Origin: Clostridium algoriphilum
Lineage (GTDB): Bacteria > Bacillota > Clostridia > Clostridiales > Clostridiaceae
Direction of reading: 5' to 3'
DNA length: 43,957 nucleotides
Assembly (NCBI RefSeq): GCF_020443705.1
Contig: NZ_JAIZZK010000031.1
Span: forward strand, 1 to 43,957
Part shown: piece by piece, positions 1 to 8,460 of the stretch
How the letters are laid out: the number at the start of each line of letters is the position of its first letter
Position numbering within the stretch: the stretch's first letter is position 1
Notes under the pieces: model-generated
The model's input: the letters and a program-made list of their open reading frames with translations, nothing else
What the model was told of the DNA's origin: nothing
Databases searched by the model: none
Made by a program: the position numbers and the translations under genes

Positions 1-737
1 CACAAGAAGGTGTAGGTTGGTTTGGTACAAAGTTTATTAAACCCATAGTAGTAAAGAAAATAGTTAGTGATTCCCAAATCGTTAGCCATACCATACCTGC
101 TTCAATGGTAGTTGGTCAAACGTATAACGTTAATGTTGTAGTTAAAAACACAGGTTCTGAAACTTGGACCGCGGCAAAAAAATATAAGTTTGCTTTCTTA
201 GGTACAAATGATCCATTCTACAATTATAGACTTGCTTTGTCTTCTACTGATAGCATTTTACCGGGGCAGACTAAGACTTTCACCTTTGCTATGAAGGCAC
301 CTCCAACCGAAGGAACATATATATCTGATTGGCAAATGGCACAAGAAGGTGTAGGTTGGTTTGGTACAAAGTTTATTAAACCCATAGTAGTAAAGAAAAT
401 AGTTAGTGATTCCCAAATCGTTAGCCATACCATACCTGCTTCAATGGTAGCTGGTCAAACGTATAACGTTAATGTTGTAGTTAAAAACACAGGTTCTGAA
501 ACTTGGACCGCGGCAAAAAAATATAAGTTTGCCTTCTTAGGTACAAATGACCCATTCTACAATTATAGACTTGCTTTGTCTTCTACTGATAGCATTTTAC
601 CCGGACATACTAAGACTTTTACCTTTGCTATGAAGGCACCTTCAACCGAAGGAACATATACGTCTGATTGGCAAATGGCTCAAGAAGGTGTAGGTTGGTT
701 TGGTACAAAGTTTATTAAACATATTATTGTAAAATGA
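1..737 (+). CDS. Surface protein with NBR1-type Ig-like repeats (5' partial)
   Basis: The reading frame is open from the window edge (first full codon at base 3) to a TGA ending at 737, so only the C-terminal part is present. It consists of 113-residue repeats, each with the pattern of the Ig-like domain first described next to BRCA1: a VKNTGSETW strand, a KFAFLG segment, and a conserved SDWQMAQEGVGWFG end. About 2.2 copies are visible. Such domains are common in clostridial secreted proteins, where they are thought to act as spacer or carbohydrate-contacting modules on the surface. The N-terminal part, which would carry the signal peptide and any enzymatic domain, lies outside the window, so the protein's role is unknown. 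The frame ends soon after the last repeat, with no LPXTG motif. Confidence 0.8.
   Translation, partial: QEGVGWFGTKFIKPIVVKKIVSDSQIVSHTIPASMVVGQTYNVNVVVKNTGSETWTAAKKYKFAFLGTNDPFYNYRLALSSTDSILPGQTKTFTFAMKAPPTEGTYISDWQMAQEGVGWFGTKFIKPIVVKKIVSDSQIVSHTIPASMVAGQTYNVNVVVKNTGSETWTAAKKYKFAFLGTNDPFYNYRLALSSTDSILPGHTKTFTFAMKAPSTEGTYTSDWQMAQEGVGWFGTKFIKHIIVK
1..737 (+). repeat. 339-bp in-frame tandem repeat
   Basis: The segments 1-339 and 340-678 align base for base with about a dozen substitutions by eye, and a third copy begins at 679 before the stop codon. The period is exactly 113 codons. Most differences are silent. Such low divergence means recent duplication or ongoing gene conversion, and copy number may vary between strains. 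Confidence 0.9.
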
Positions 738-805
738 TAAATAGATATTCGTGAGTATATCTTTCAATCTAATATATATTTAAAATTTAGTTATGTAATT
801 AAAAT

Positions 806-847
806 AAAGAAGAACTAAATCGATGTCAAACGTTTTAGTTCTTCTTT
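806..847. terminator. Bidirectional intrinsic terminator
   Basis: A 14-bp perfect inverted repeat (806-819 with 834-847) surrounds a 14-nt loop between the converging repeat-protein gene and acyltransferase gene. The stem arms are themselves A-rich and T-rich, so it can serve both directions. Confidence 0.75.
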
Positions 848-940
848 GTCTTTATGTAACTTTTATAAACTCTCGCTAACTGTTTTCAGTAGAATTAGCA
901 TACGTTATTTCATGATAAATTTATATTATGTATTGTATTT

Positions 941-1618
941 TTAATTTTGCCAATTCACATCTTTTTTAATGATTTTTGCTGGATAACCAGATATAATACA
1001 GTTTTTTTCTACAAACTTTCTAGTTACGCAGCTATTATAGCCTACAATACAATCGTCAGGTATGATTGTACCTTTTAAAATGTCTACTTTAGAAGCTAAC
1101 CAAACATGATTTCCAATTACTACTGGTTTACAAGTCTTTTGTACAATATCAATATCATTTAGGTTAGAAATAGTATGCCCATCTGAATCCCGAATATTAA
1201 TACTCCAGCCTAGTAAAACATCATTACCAATTGTAACTTCTTTACTACATGAAAAGAAACAAGTTTTATTACAAGAGAAATTGTTTCCAAAAGTTAAATC
1301 TCCGTGATCTACACGTATGGACACTCCACTAGAAAAATCTGCTTTACCATTAAATATTATTCTTGCCTTCTCTCGAACATCAATATACCCTGTTTTTTTG
1401 TATGAATAATTTACTCCATCAGAGCCATTTCCAAAATTTATTTTAATCATAAACCTAGAAATTTCCCTATTAATAATTATACAATCTCGATAAATATTAT
1501 GTATTTTAACATTATATGCTATTAATACAGGTAATTTTCTAGCTACTTTAAATGGAAAAACTTTAAAATTAAATAGTATCGTTTTTGGCATTGATATTAA
1601 GTATTTAACCAATTTCAT
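941..1618 (-). CDS. Hexapeptide-repeat acyltransferase (left-handed beta-helix)
   Basis: This 225-residue protein has the left-handed beta-helix of xenobiotic and maltose acetyltransferase relatives. Isoleucine-rich hexapeptides run through the C-terminal half, for example IGNDVLLGWSINIRDSDGH and VVIGNHVWLASKVDILKGT. The His in DSDGH is the probable catalytic base. It ends with a typical GYPAKIIKKD tail. The likely role is O- or N-acetylation of a sugar in the adjacent polysaccharide pathway; the acceptor cannot be told. It is the last gene of the minus-strand exopolysaccharide locus and faces the terminator at 806-847. A GGGGGG-type ribosome binding site precedes the ATG. It shares the RDSD-H and IGNHVW motifs with the acyltransferase at 29437-30054, so the two are family members placed in the two glycan modules. 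Confidence 0.85.
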   Translation of the reverse strand: MKLVKYLISMPKTILFNFKVFPFKVARKLPVLIAYNVKIHNIYRDCIIINREISRFMIKINFGNGSDGVNYSYKKTGYIDVREKARIIFNGKADFSSGVSIRVDHGDLTFGNNFSCNKTCFFSCSKEVTIGNDVLLGWSINIRDSDGHTISNLNDIDIVQKTCKPVVIGNHVWLASKVDILKGTIIPDDCIVGYNSCVTRKFVEKNCIISGYPAKIIKKDVNWQN

Positions 1619-1764
1619 ATTAGATTCCCCCCTATATTATAAATCGAACTTCTTTTCATTATATTAAATATTATCATTATTACATTTTATTGTAAACAAT
1701 TATATAATTAAAAGAAGCTATAAATTATTCTTATAATATAATTGAATATAAGTAGAAAAATCAA

Positions 1765-2826
1765 TCACTGCTTTATCATAATATCTTTTAGTTTATCTGC
1801 TTTCTTAAATAAATTTTTAAAATACTTACCTATTGGTTTTTCTAATACATTATGGCAAATGCAACCACATGCCACTATAACAATATCAACTAATGTAATA
1901 GTGAAACTATTTATACATTTGATATTTGTCTTTTGTAATATTATTATTGTTGCACTTATCAATGTAAAATGCGTTAAATATATAGAATAGGAAGCATTAC
2001 CAATATAAATTAAGAATTTATTGTATTTGCATTCATACTTTATGTTTTTTACGATTACACCAAATATAATTAAAGCTAATGATAATCCTATTAAAATTCT
2101 ACTTAGATATGGTTTATCAAAGTAGATAAGTGTGGCAAAAAAGCATGTTAACATCAATCCCACTACTATACTTATATTACATATTTTTCTTGTAATACTT
2201 TCTTTATATTTTATTATTAGAAAGTATATCATGCCACCAATTAAGAATTCTAAATTAACCGGATTAAACATTACTTTAATAAACAGGTTCGCGTTATTAA
2301 AATTCCCAATTGTATTAACTAGACATCCTACTGTCCATAATTCAATTACTATCTTAGCAATCTTTTTATTACTAGCCATTGTTGTCAAAAACATTAAATA
2401 AAATAATATTTCATATGATAATGTCCATGCTTGAGGTATCATAAATAATGATTTATCTGGAATCAAAAAAATATTTTTCAATAAAAATACTATATTCTTT
2501 TGTCCTCCATTTCCTGCATTTGGAATTATAAACATTAATATAATTACACATGATAATATAACCCAATACAAAGGATATATTCTAACAAACCTTTTAACTA
2601 AATATTTTCCTACACTTTCTTTTTTTCTTGTATAAAGTAGAATAAATCCACTTACTATAAAAAATAAATCTACTCCTATAAAACCAAATTTAAAGATTCC
2701 ATTTAAATAACTTATATTAAATTTTATTTGATACAAAGTGGTGCTGTGAAATAGAATTATAAGAATAGCACCAATTCCTCTCATAATTTGAATAGAATCT
2801 AATTTTATATTTTTTTTGATATCCAT
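1765..2826 (-). CDS. Membrane acyltransferase, acyltransferase-3 (OafA/YrhL-like) family
   Basis: This is a 353-residue integral membrane protein with about ten hydrophobic segments. The N-terminus has the family hallmark: Arg16 and His27 within RGIGAILIILFHS, followed by GVDLFFIVSGFILLYTRK. Members move acetyl or other acyl groups across the membrane onto exported glycans, and the family commonly O-acetylates O-antigens and exopolysaccharides. Its place at the end of the exopolysaccharide locus fits that role. The length matches single-domain members, with no extra SGNH domain. A GGGGG ribosome binding site lies just before the ATG. A spacer of about 340 bp separates it from the lyase gene upstream, so it may have its own promoter. 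Confidence 0.85.
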   Translation of the reverse strand: MDIKKNIKLDSIQIMRGIGAILIILFHSTTLYQIKFNISYLNGIFKFGFIGVDLFFIVSGFILLYTRKKESVGKYLVKRFVRIYPLYWVILSCVIILMFIIPNAGNGGQKNIVFLLKNIFLIPDKSLFMIPQAWTLSYEILFYLMFLTTMASNKKIAKIVIELWTVGCLVNTIGNFNNANLFIKVMFNPVNLEFLIGGMIYFLIIKYKESITRKICNISIVVGLMLTCFFATLIYFDKPYLSRILIGLSLALIIFGVIVKNIKYECKYNKFLIYIGNASYSIYLTHFTLISATIIILQKTNIKCINSFTITLVDIVIVACGCICHNVLEKPIGKYFKNLFKKADKLKDIMIKQ

Positions 2827-3164
2827 TTATCCCCCTAAATTAACATTAATTATTCTATCACTTTTATCCCATGTCTACTGTTGGACTAATAGTCCATAGA
2901 CCTTTATTAAAAAAAGCATTAAGTTAGCTTTTGATTTAGTATAATAATTCATAGTGAAATCACTTATGCTACTATTAATCCAATTATTAATATCTATTTA
3001 GTAATCATATAGATTAGTGAATAGGTCTGCTATTGGACATATGCTCCTGTAATTTTACTCCATATTATTCATGTTTTATTAGAACCATAAGAAAATTGTC
3101 ACTATTTCCTGTTTTTATACATTGTAAACATTTATCACTTAGATTTCTTATTACACAAAATTTT
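2827..3164. other. AT-rich intergenic spacer with inverted repeats
   Basis: No gene is seen in this spacer between the lyase and acyltransferase-3 genes. It holds a hairpin at 2873-2901 (GTCTA/TAGAC and TGGAC/GTCCA arms). A related sequence in inverted orientation lies at 3025-3040, so about 130 bp of AT-rich DNA is flanked by imperfect inverted copies. A short AAAAGC/GCTTTTTTT stem at about 2909-2933 could be a weak terminator for the minus-strand lyase gene. Confidence 0.4.
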
Positions 3165-5138
3165 TTACTTATTCCATTTATCTAATCTTGTAACCTTTAT
3201 TAAATGTTTAGGTTCAATTTCATTACTTTTTAGTGGACACATCATTACACTAATAGTAATTTTATTACCTACACTTAAATGTATCGCTAATTTATTTTCA
3301 TTATTTTCTGTTTGACCCTTAGGATTTGGTGAAGAAGGAAGGGGCTCAGACTTAATGACTCTAAATTTACCTTCAGAAGGAGACAATATGCCAACCCATA
3401 ATCTCTTTCCATCTTTCGATAATATTACAGATTTTTTATCACTACTAATTTTAATATCTGCTTTTGTGTTTGCAAACCACCACATATATGATTTGTTTAT
3501 AGTGGTAATTTCATCCTGTATAAGTATCCGCCCATTATCCTTATACATTTCTATCCCTCTTATAACAGAGACTGCATCTTTCTTATATGCATCAGTTAAG
3601 TCTGCAATAGCAAAAGCCTTTTTCTCATCAGCCTTAAATGTAATTATTTTTGTGTCTGCCTTTGCATCTTGGTCAGGCTTACTACTAGGATTAATTGTTA
3701 AAGTATTGTGGCTCTCTGCCCTTTTTCTGTAATATTCCCATCTTTTATCATTGTGCTTTGTATCAAAATATCCTGGGAGATTATAATTTTCGCTTCCTAA
3801 GTCATTTATCCATCTTACACCTAGCGTTTCATATACAAAGGAACCAATATCTAGATCTCCATGACTTAACCCATTTTCCCCCGCTTTAAACCCTATGAAA
3901 CTATCATTATGTTTCATTAAAGCAGTGTGCATACCCACAACTTCAACATTTTTAAAATATTTATCTTGTGCTATAGGTGCTTTGCTTTTTTCATTATTTC
4001 TACCCCAAATAAAACCCATAACACTACTATCCTTTAAGTCTGTTGCCTTATTAAAATACCAAGCATATTCCGGCTTATTATATTTATTGGCAAGCCAAAG
4101 CAGTACAGGTGATTTATTTATAGACTGCCCAGCATCTCCAAAATTAAATTGACCATTTACCCCTTCCAAATACATTGGGAAATCTCCCGTATAAGATAAT
4201 CCCAAATAATTTGACAAACCAAAATCCGTTCCTAATGATGAATCCAATGATGCTATTAAATATGCTGTATATGTAGTCCCGTAGACCCAATAAGCTGTTC
4301 CCTCATACCATCCTCCATCTGGGTAATATTTTTTCAACATGTTAGGCAATGACTTAATGGCTGCTTCTAATATTTCTCCTGAAATCTTTTCATATTCTTT
4401 TCCTTCATCCGCTATTGCAAGTGCACCCATACCTATTCCACCGTTACAAACAGCGTTCCAATTATTATCTGATACTACCCACGAGGTTTTTTTTCTATAT
4501 AAATCAAGTGCAGGTTTAAGCCCTCTATTTACTATTGCATCACGAACAATTGTCTTTTGTTCCTCAGATAAATAATCATATAACCAATCATAACCTATAG
4601 CCGCAGCATTTGTCATTTCAGCTGTAACTAAAAAATCCTTTGGGTCCCAATCATTATAATTATATTCTTGTTGATCAGGATTTTTGCCTGAAACAGTTTC
4701 AAGTTCAATCCACGCGCGTTCCGCATATTTGCTTTCACCTGTTATTTTGTATATAAAAGATAAGGTCTGCACTCTATCCAGTACCTTTCTGGTTATCTCC
4801 AGAAGCCTCACCCCATCAGCAACTTCATATTTTACTGGTGGCTCATATAACATAATATCTGCCTTTCTCCTTAAACTTTGAAATCTTGCTTCAATTTCTC
4901 TATTATTAGCTATTTGTAACCTAATTGTTTTGAAGTCATCATTTGAGGCTAATATTCTTGGATGTTGTTTATTGTTATTTTTACGCTCTAAAAGTTCAAT
5001 AATATTAGATCCATCTGGTTTACTCCTTTTTATGTAATCGTCTGTATTTAATATTTTTTTGTTTTTAACATATAAAAAAGTTAAAGCACCGCATAATACT
5101 AGTAATAAAACAGATATAATAAATATTTTCTTTTTCAT
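3165..5138 (-). CDS. Heparinase II/III-like polysaccharide lyase, membrane-anchored
   Basis: This 657-residue protein has an N-terminal hydrophobic segment (about residues 5-23) that is either an uncleaved anchor or a signal peptide. An alpha-helical toroid follows, then a C-terminal beta-sandwich as in heparinase II/III and alginate lyase relatives. Visible family features are NNWNAVCNGG, DGGWYEGTAYWVYG and, in the second domain, GLSHGDLDIGSFVYE, which supply candidate Asn, Tyr and His active-site residues. The family cleaves uronic-acid-containing polysaccharides by beta-elimination. Its place in a locus with UDP-glucose dehydrogenase suggests it trims or releases the locus's own uronate-containing polymer; the substrate is inferred. 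No clear Shine-Dalgarno sequence precedes the ATG. A 12-bp hairpin sits 11 bases upstream. Confidence 0.85.
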   Translation of the reverse strand: MKKKIFIISVLLLVLCGALTFLYVKNKKILNTDDYIKRSKPDGSNIIELLERKNNNKQHPRILASNDDFKTIRLQIANNREIEARFQSLRRKADIMLYEPPVKYEVADGVRLLEITRKVLDRVQTLSFIYKITGESKYAERAWIELETVSGKNPDQQEYNYNDWDPKDFLVTAEMTNAAAIGYDWLYDYLSEEQKTIVRDAIVNRGLKPALDLYRKKTSWVVSDNNWNAVCNGGIGMGALAIADEGKEYEKISGEILEAAIKSLPNMLKKYYPDGGWYEGTAYWVYGTTYTAYLIASLDSSLGTDFGLSNYLGLSYTGDFPMYLEGVNGQFNFGDAGQSINKSPVLLWLANKYNKPEYAWYFNKATDLKDSSVMGFIWGRNNEKSKAPIAQDKYFKNVEVVGMHTALMKHNDSFIGFKAGENGLSHGDLDIGSFVYETLGVRWINDLGSENYNLPGYFDTKHNDKRWEYYRKRAESHNTLTINPSSKPDQDAKADTKIITFKADEKKAFAIADLTDAYKKDAVSVIRGIEMYKDNGRILIQDEITTINKSYMWWFANTKADIKISSDKKSVILSKDGKRLWVGILSPSEGKFRVIKSEPLPSSPNPKGQTENNENKLAIHLSVGNKITISVMMCPLKSNEIEPKHLIKVTRLDKWNK

Positions 5139-5148
5139 GTTTTATTTA

Positions 5149-5185
5149 TAGTGTAAGAATGTAACAAAGGTATATTCTTACACTA
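5149..5185 (-). promoter_or_regulatory. Hairpin just upstream of the lyase start codon
   Basis: Perfect 12-bp arms (5149-5160 and 5174-5185) surround a 13-nt loop. On the minus strand the hairpin ends 11 bases before the ATG of the lyase gene, where a ribosome binding site would be expected and none is seen. It lacks a following run of T, so it is not a classical terminator. It may stabilise or process the mRNA between the polymerase and lyase genes, or control translation. Confidence 0.5.
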
Positions 5186-5324
5186 AATACTCACATCCTT
5201 TTATTATCTCGTGTAAATGACACCACGTATCTTTCTAAATTATTCTATTTTTATAATATACTACTACTTAGATTTATCATAATTACAATCAAAATCCATT
5301 TTACTTCATTTCTTAATATAATTT

Positions 5325-6758
5325 TTATGTAGTTAAGTCATTATTCAATTGTTGTTTTTCATTTTCAGTTAATAATAAATAGTTATTTAATATCATACCC
5401 ATACTAATCCAAAAAAAAGTACCAATATGAGAACTAAAAAATACACTAGATGAATTTAATGATAATATGCAAATGGTAAAAAAAACATAAACATACGCTC
5501 TATTACCCTTATTATATTTTTCTATGATTTTATATCTTGAATAAAATAATCCTCCAAACAGAAATAATAATACTATTCCTAAAGTACCAAACTCAGGAAG
5601 TATTTCCGCAACAAAGGTATCAGTTGTTTGAAGTTTTGCAAAATCGAAAGCATGCAGTTTATATTCATTAAAAATTTTATCCCCTGTTATCATTCGATAT
5701 TTCATTGATCCATACGTGCCAAAACCTATTCCTACCAATGGATTGTCTTTCCAAACATTTATTCCATTAAGTATATAATATTCACGTGGAGTCATACCAA
5801 CATATTCTTGTTTTGTGTCATTAATCATTTGCTGTATATTCATAAAATTATTTAGTACTAAGGACGCAACAACAATAATAATAGCAGTACTCAATATTTG
5901 ACGTACTGATTTTAAGTTACTAAAAATAAATACTAAGATTAATGCAACTAATGCAATTCTTGTTCCAGAGAGAACAACATTAATTACTAAAAGCAACGAG
6001 ATAAAATAAAACCAAATATTTTTATATATATACTTATTAAGATAGTAATATAGACAAAAAAGAATAGCTGCATAATTACCAAGTTCTATTGGGTATGGGA
6101 AAAAACCAATGGATCTGTAATTTCCATTACGAGAAACAATATCAAATCGTCCTCTAAATAAATCAAACAACTGAATATTACCAAGCAATTGTAAAAAAGA
6201 TAATATAGTGCAAACTATGATAAAAAGCGAAAAAACCTTAAGCAATTTTAAAATGTCATCTTCATCAACTTTAGAAAGCATAATAAAATAAATTAAACCA
6301 AAGTATTTACAATAATCTAACGTAGATGTTATGAAAATTTTAAGACTGTGATAATGCTGCATAGTCGAAATGAAATTACAAAAAATAAACCCTATCAAAA
6401 TAAGTGTTATTATCTTAAACTCTTTAGTAAACCAATTTTCATTTTTTATAAGAGCAAATCCAATTAAAAAAAACAAAATCATAATTTCAACAATTGATGC
6501 TCTCGTTTGTGTTGTAATCCAAGTATCATTTTGTTGCAATATAAATTCTAATACAACAAAAGATATTAACAAGTAAAATATAATACGTAATTCTATTTTA
6601 AACTCAAACCGTTTCCTTAATAAAATATCAACGAATACGAATAAACAAGCACCAAAAAGTATTATTAACTTGGAGTAAATAGTAAAAAAGCACAGTATAA
6701 AAGCAAATAAAACAACAAATAATATTATAAGTTTATCCTGCAGTTTAGAAATTAGCAT
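5325..6758 (-). CDS. O-antigen ligase/polymerase family protein (Wzy-like)
   Basis: This is a 477-residue polytopic membrane protein with about twelve hydrophobic segments and a large loop between late segments, as in Wzy and WaaL proteins. The loop contains the family's conserved WKDNPLVGIGFGTYGS stretch. Together with the flippase upstream this points to polymerisation of lipid-linked repeat units on the outer face of the membrane. It is the only polymerase candidate in the window. An AGGAGTG ribosome binding site precedes the ATG. A sigma-A-type promoter at 6886-6914 means it can be transcribed independently of the rest of the locus. Confidence 0.85.
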   Translation of the reverse strand: MLISKLQDKLIILFVVLFAFILCFFTIYSKLIILFGACLFVFVDILLRKRFEFKIELRIIFYLLISFVVLEFILQQNDTWITTQTRASIVEIMILFFLIGFALIKNENWFTKEFKIITLILIGFIFCNFISTMQHYHSLKIFITSTLDYCKYFGLIYFIMLSKVDEDDILKLLKVFSLFIIVCTILSFLQLLGNIQLFDLFRGRFDIVSRNGNYRSIGFFPYPIELGNYAAILFCLYYYLNKYIYKNIWFYFISLLLVINVVLSGTRIALVALILVFIFSNLKSVRQILSTAIIIVVASLVLNNFMNIQQMINDTKQEYVGMTPREYYILNGINVWKDNPLVGIGFGTYGSMKYRMITGDKIFNEYKLHAFDFAKLQTTDTFVAEILPEFGTLGIVLLFLFGGLFYSRYKIIEKYNKGNRAYVYVFFTICILSLNSSSVFFSSHIGTFFWISMGMILNNYLLLTENEKQQLNNDLTT

Positions 6759-6885
6759 GAAATCACACTCCTAATAAATTATTTTAACATGATATAACTT
6801 CGAATATTTAATAATGCTTACGCCCCTATTCTAGATTATATTTTCTGTCATATTCTCACCCAGCTATTAAGTATTACAATTCTGT

Positions 6886-6914
6886 ATAATATTTTTCAAA
6901 ATAGCTGATTTCAA
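6886..6914 (-). promoter_or_regulatory. Sigma-A-type promoter for the polymerase gene
   Basis: Read on the minus strand, TTGAAA (6909-6914) and TATTAT (6886-6891) are separated by 17 bp. Transcription would start near 6879, giving a leader of about 120 nt before the ATG at 6758. The match is close to consensus, but it was found by eye in AT-rich DNA. Confidence 0.55.
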
Positions 6915-7029
6915 ATTAGGATTCTTAGTAGTAAATTTTTTTAAAATACTGGTCTATAAAATGATCCTAATATTTTAAAACACTACCTCATTTTTAAATC
7001 AATGTTTCCTATATATTTTAAACATTTTT

Positions 7030-8451
7030 TTACTTAACTCTATAATTAGGTCTTTTTTTGCTGAAAATATTTATTATTTTATTTAATGCTTCCTTTAATG
7101 TATTGGCATTGAAAAATATAACAAGTCCTAATAATAAAATCTGTATAAGGATTTCAAACCTAATATTAATATATAAGACCCCAATTTGGATAAATATAAT
7201 GGTTAAAGTTAAACATAAACTTTTAATATTCAGCTTTATATTAACAAACTCTTTAGTATCCTGTATTCTTATTATCCACACTGCAAAAAAACTAATCATT
7301 GTTGAAAGTGTAGCTCCATTTAAACCTATAAGAGGTATTAACATAAAATTTAATACTATATTTATAACTCCACCAACTAATGAAGTCTTAAAAACTCCTT
7401 TTGTTTTCTTCATGGCAATATAATTAGTTCCCAAAAATGCTGAAAAACTTGAAAATACAACAGCAAGCAATAAGAAAGGTACATATCTCCACGAGCTACT
7501 AAATCCTTTTCCTAAAAATGTTATAATTACAGGCTTTATTACTACTAAGATTATAGATGTTCCTAATAACATTACTATAGATAAGATGTTAAATACATTT
7601 GTATAAAACTTAGATTTATTTTCTGAATCCCCTTCCTCTATAGCCGATAACTGCCAGGCCTGTGAGAAGGTTGAATTTAATAAGTTTAATAGTGTAGGAA
7701 CCTTATTAGCTACAGCATATAATCCATTTGCTGATACTCCTAGAAATATCCCTACAATATATCTATCAGACACATTCATTATCCACCACATAAGCGAATT
7801 TGGAATTAGTGGAATACTATAAATCAACAGCTCTTTAACTAATTCATAACTATAACTTTTTATTTTAAAGTATCTCCAAATTTTAATTGATACTATTAAA
7901 TATATATTACAAATGAAATTAGCAATTACTATTGACATGAAATATCCTTCTATTCCCATGTGAAGTTTTATAAGTAATACAATATTTAATATCAAGGTAA
8001 TAAATGTATTTAGAACTCCGTTAAAGGCAAATATTTTTACCTCTCCTATTCCTCTTGCAAATTGAGAAATAAGGGCATTTACGCTTTGTAAAAATATTAT
8101 TATGTAAAATATAAGTACATAGTTTTTTATAATTGATATGTTGGATAATATAGGATATAACAAGAGAAAAACTAAGTTACCACAAATAACTACTACTATA
8201 CTAGAACTGAATATCTTCCTTTTACTGTGTTCAGATTTCACTGCAAATCTTAAAGTTCCGTCAGTTATATTTAATGATATGATAGGCAAAAGCAAAAAAA
8301 TTGTTGCCATTATCATATCGATAGTTCCATACTGACCTGTACTTAAAACATAGGTATAAAACGGGACCATTATAATAGACATTAATTTGCTACCTAAATT
8401 GGCTATAGCAAATACCCCAGAATTTTTTAACAATTTTTTATATGCATTCAT
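7030..8451 (-). CDS. Oligosaccharide flippase (Wzx, MOP superfamily)
   Basis: This is a 473-residue protein with about twelve to fourteen hydrophobic segments and the polysaccharide-export pattern of the MOP superfamily. It has an amphipathic N-terminus (NSGVFAIANLGSKLMSIIMV), an early TGQYGTIDM motif, and the central YSIPLIPNSLMWWIMNVSDR stretch typical of bacterial Wzx. It should move undecaprenyl-linked repeat units from the inner to the outer face of the membrane for polymerisation. It starts 9 bases after the stop of the pyruvyl transferase gene, so the two are co-transcribed and probably translationally linked. A second, diverged flippase lies at 33836-35335, so the window has two Wzx proteins for one polymerase. 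Confidence 0.88.
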   Translation of the reverse strand: MNAYKKLLKNSGVFAIANLGSKLMSIIMVPFYTYVLSTGQYGTIDMIMATIFLLLPIISLNITDGTLRFAVKSEHSKRKIFSSSIVVVICGNLVFLLLYPILSNISIIKNYVLIFYIIIFLQSVNALISQFARGIGEVKIFAFNGVLNTFITLILNIVLLIKLHMGIEGYFMSIVIANFICNIYLIVSIKIWRYFKIKSYSYELVKELLIYSIPLIPNSLMWWIMNVSDRYIVGIFLGVSANGLYAVANKVPTLLNLLNSTFSQAWQLSAIEEGDSENKSKFYTNVFNILSIVMLLGTSIILVVIKPVIITFLGKGFSSSWRYVPFLLLAVVFSSFSAFLGTNYIAMKKTKGVFKTSLVGGVINIVLNFMLIPLIGLNGATLSTMISFFAVWIIRIQDTKEFVNIKLNIKSLCLTLTIIFIQIGVLYINIRFEILIQILLLGLVIFFNANTLKEALNKIINIFSKKRPNYRVK

Positions 8452-8460
8452 TTTCTTACC

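Noticed and set aside
3355-4881. Several open frames of 64-125 codons on the plus strand opposite the lyase gene
   Set aside because: They are shadows of the minus-strand gene: no ribosome binding sites, no family resemblance, and the opposite strand has clear protein motifs.
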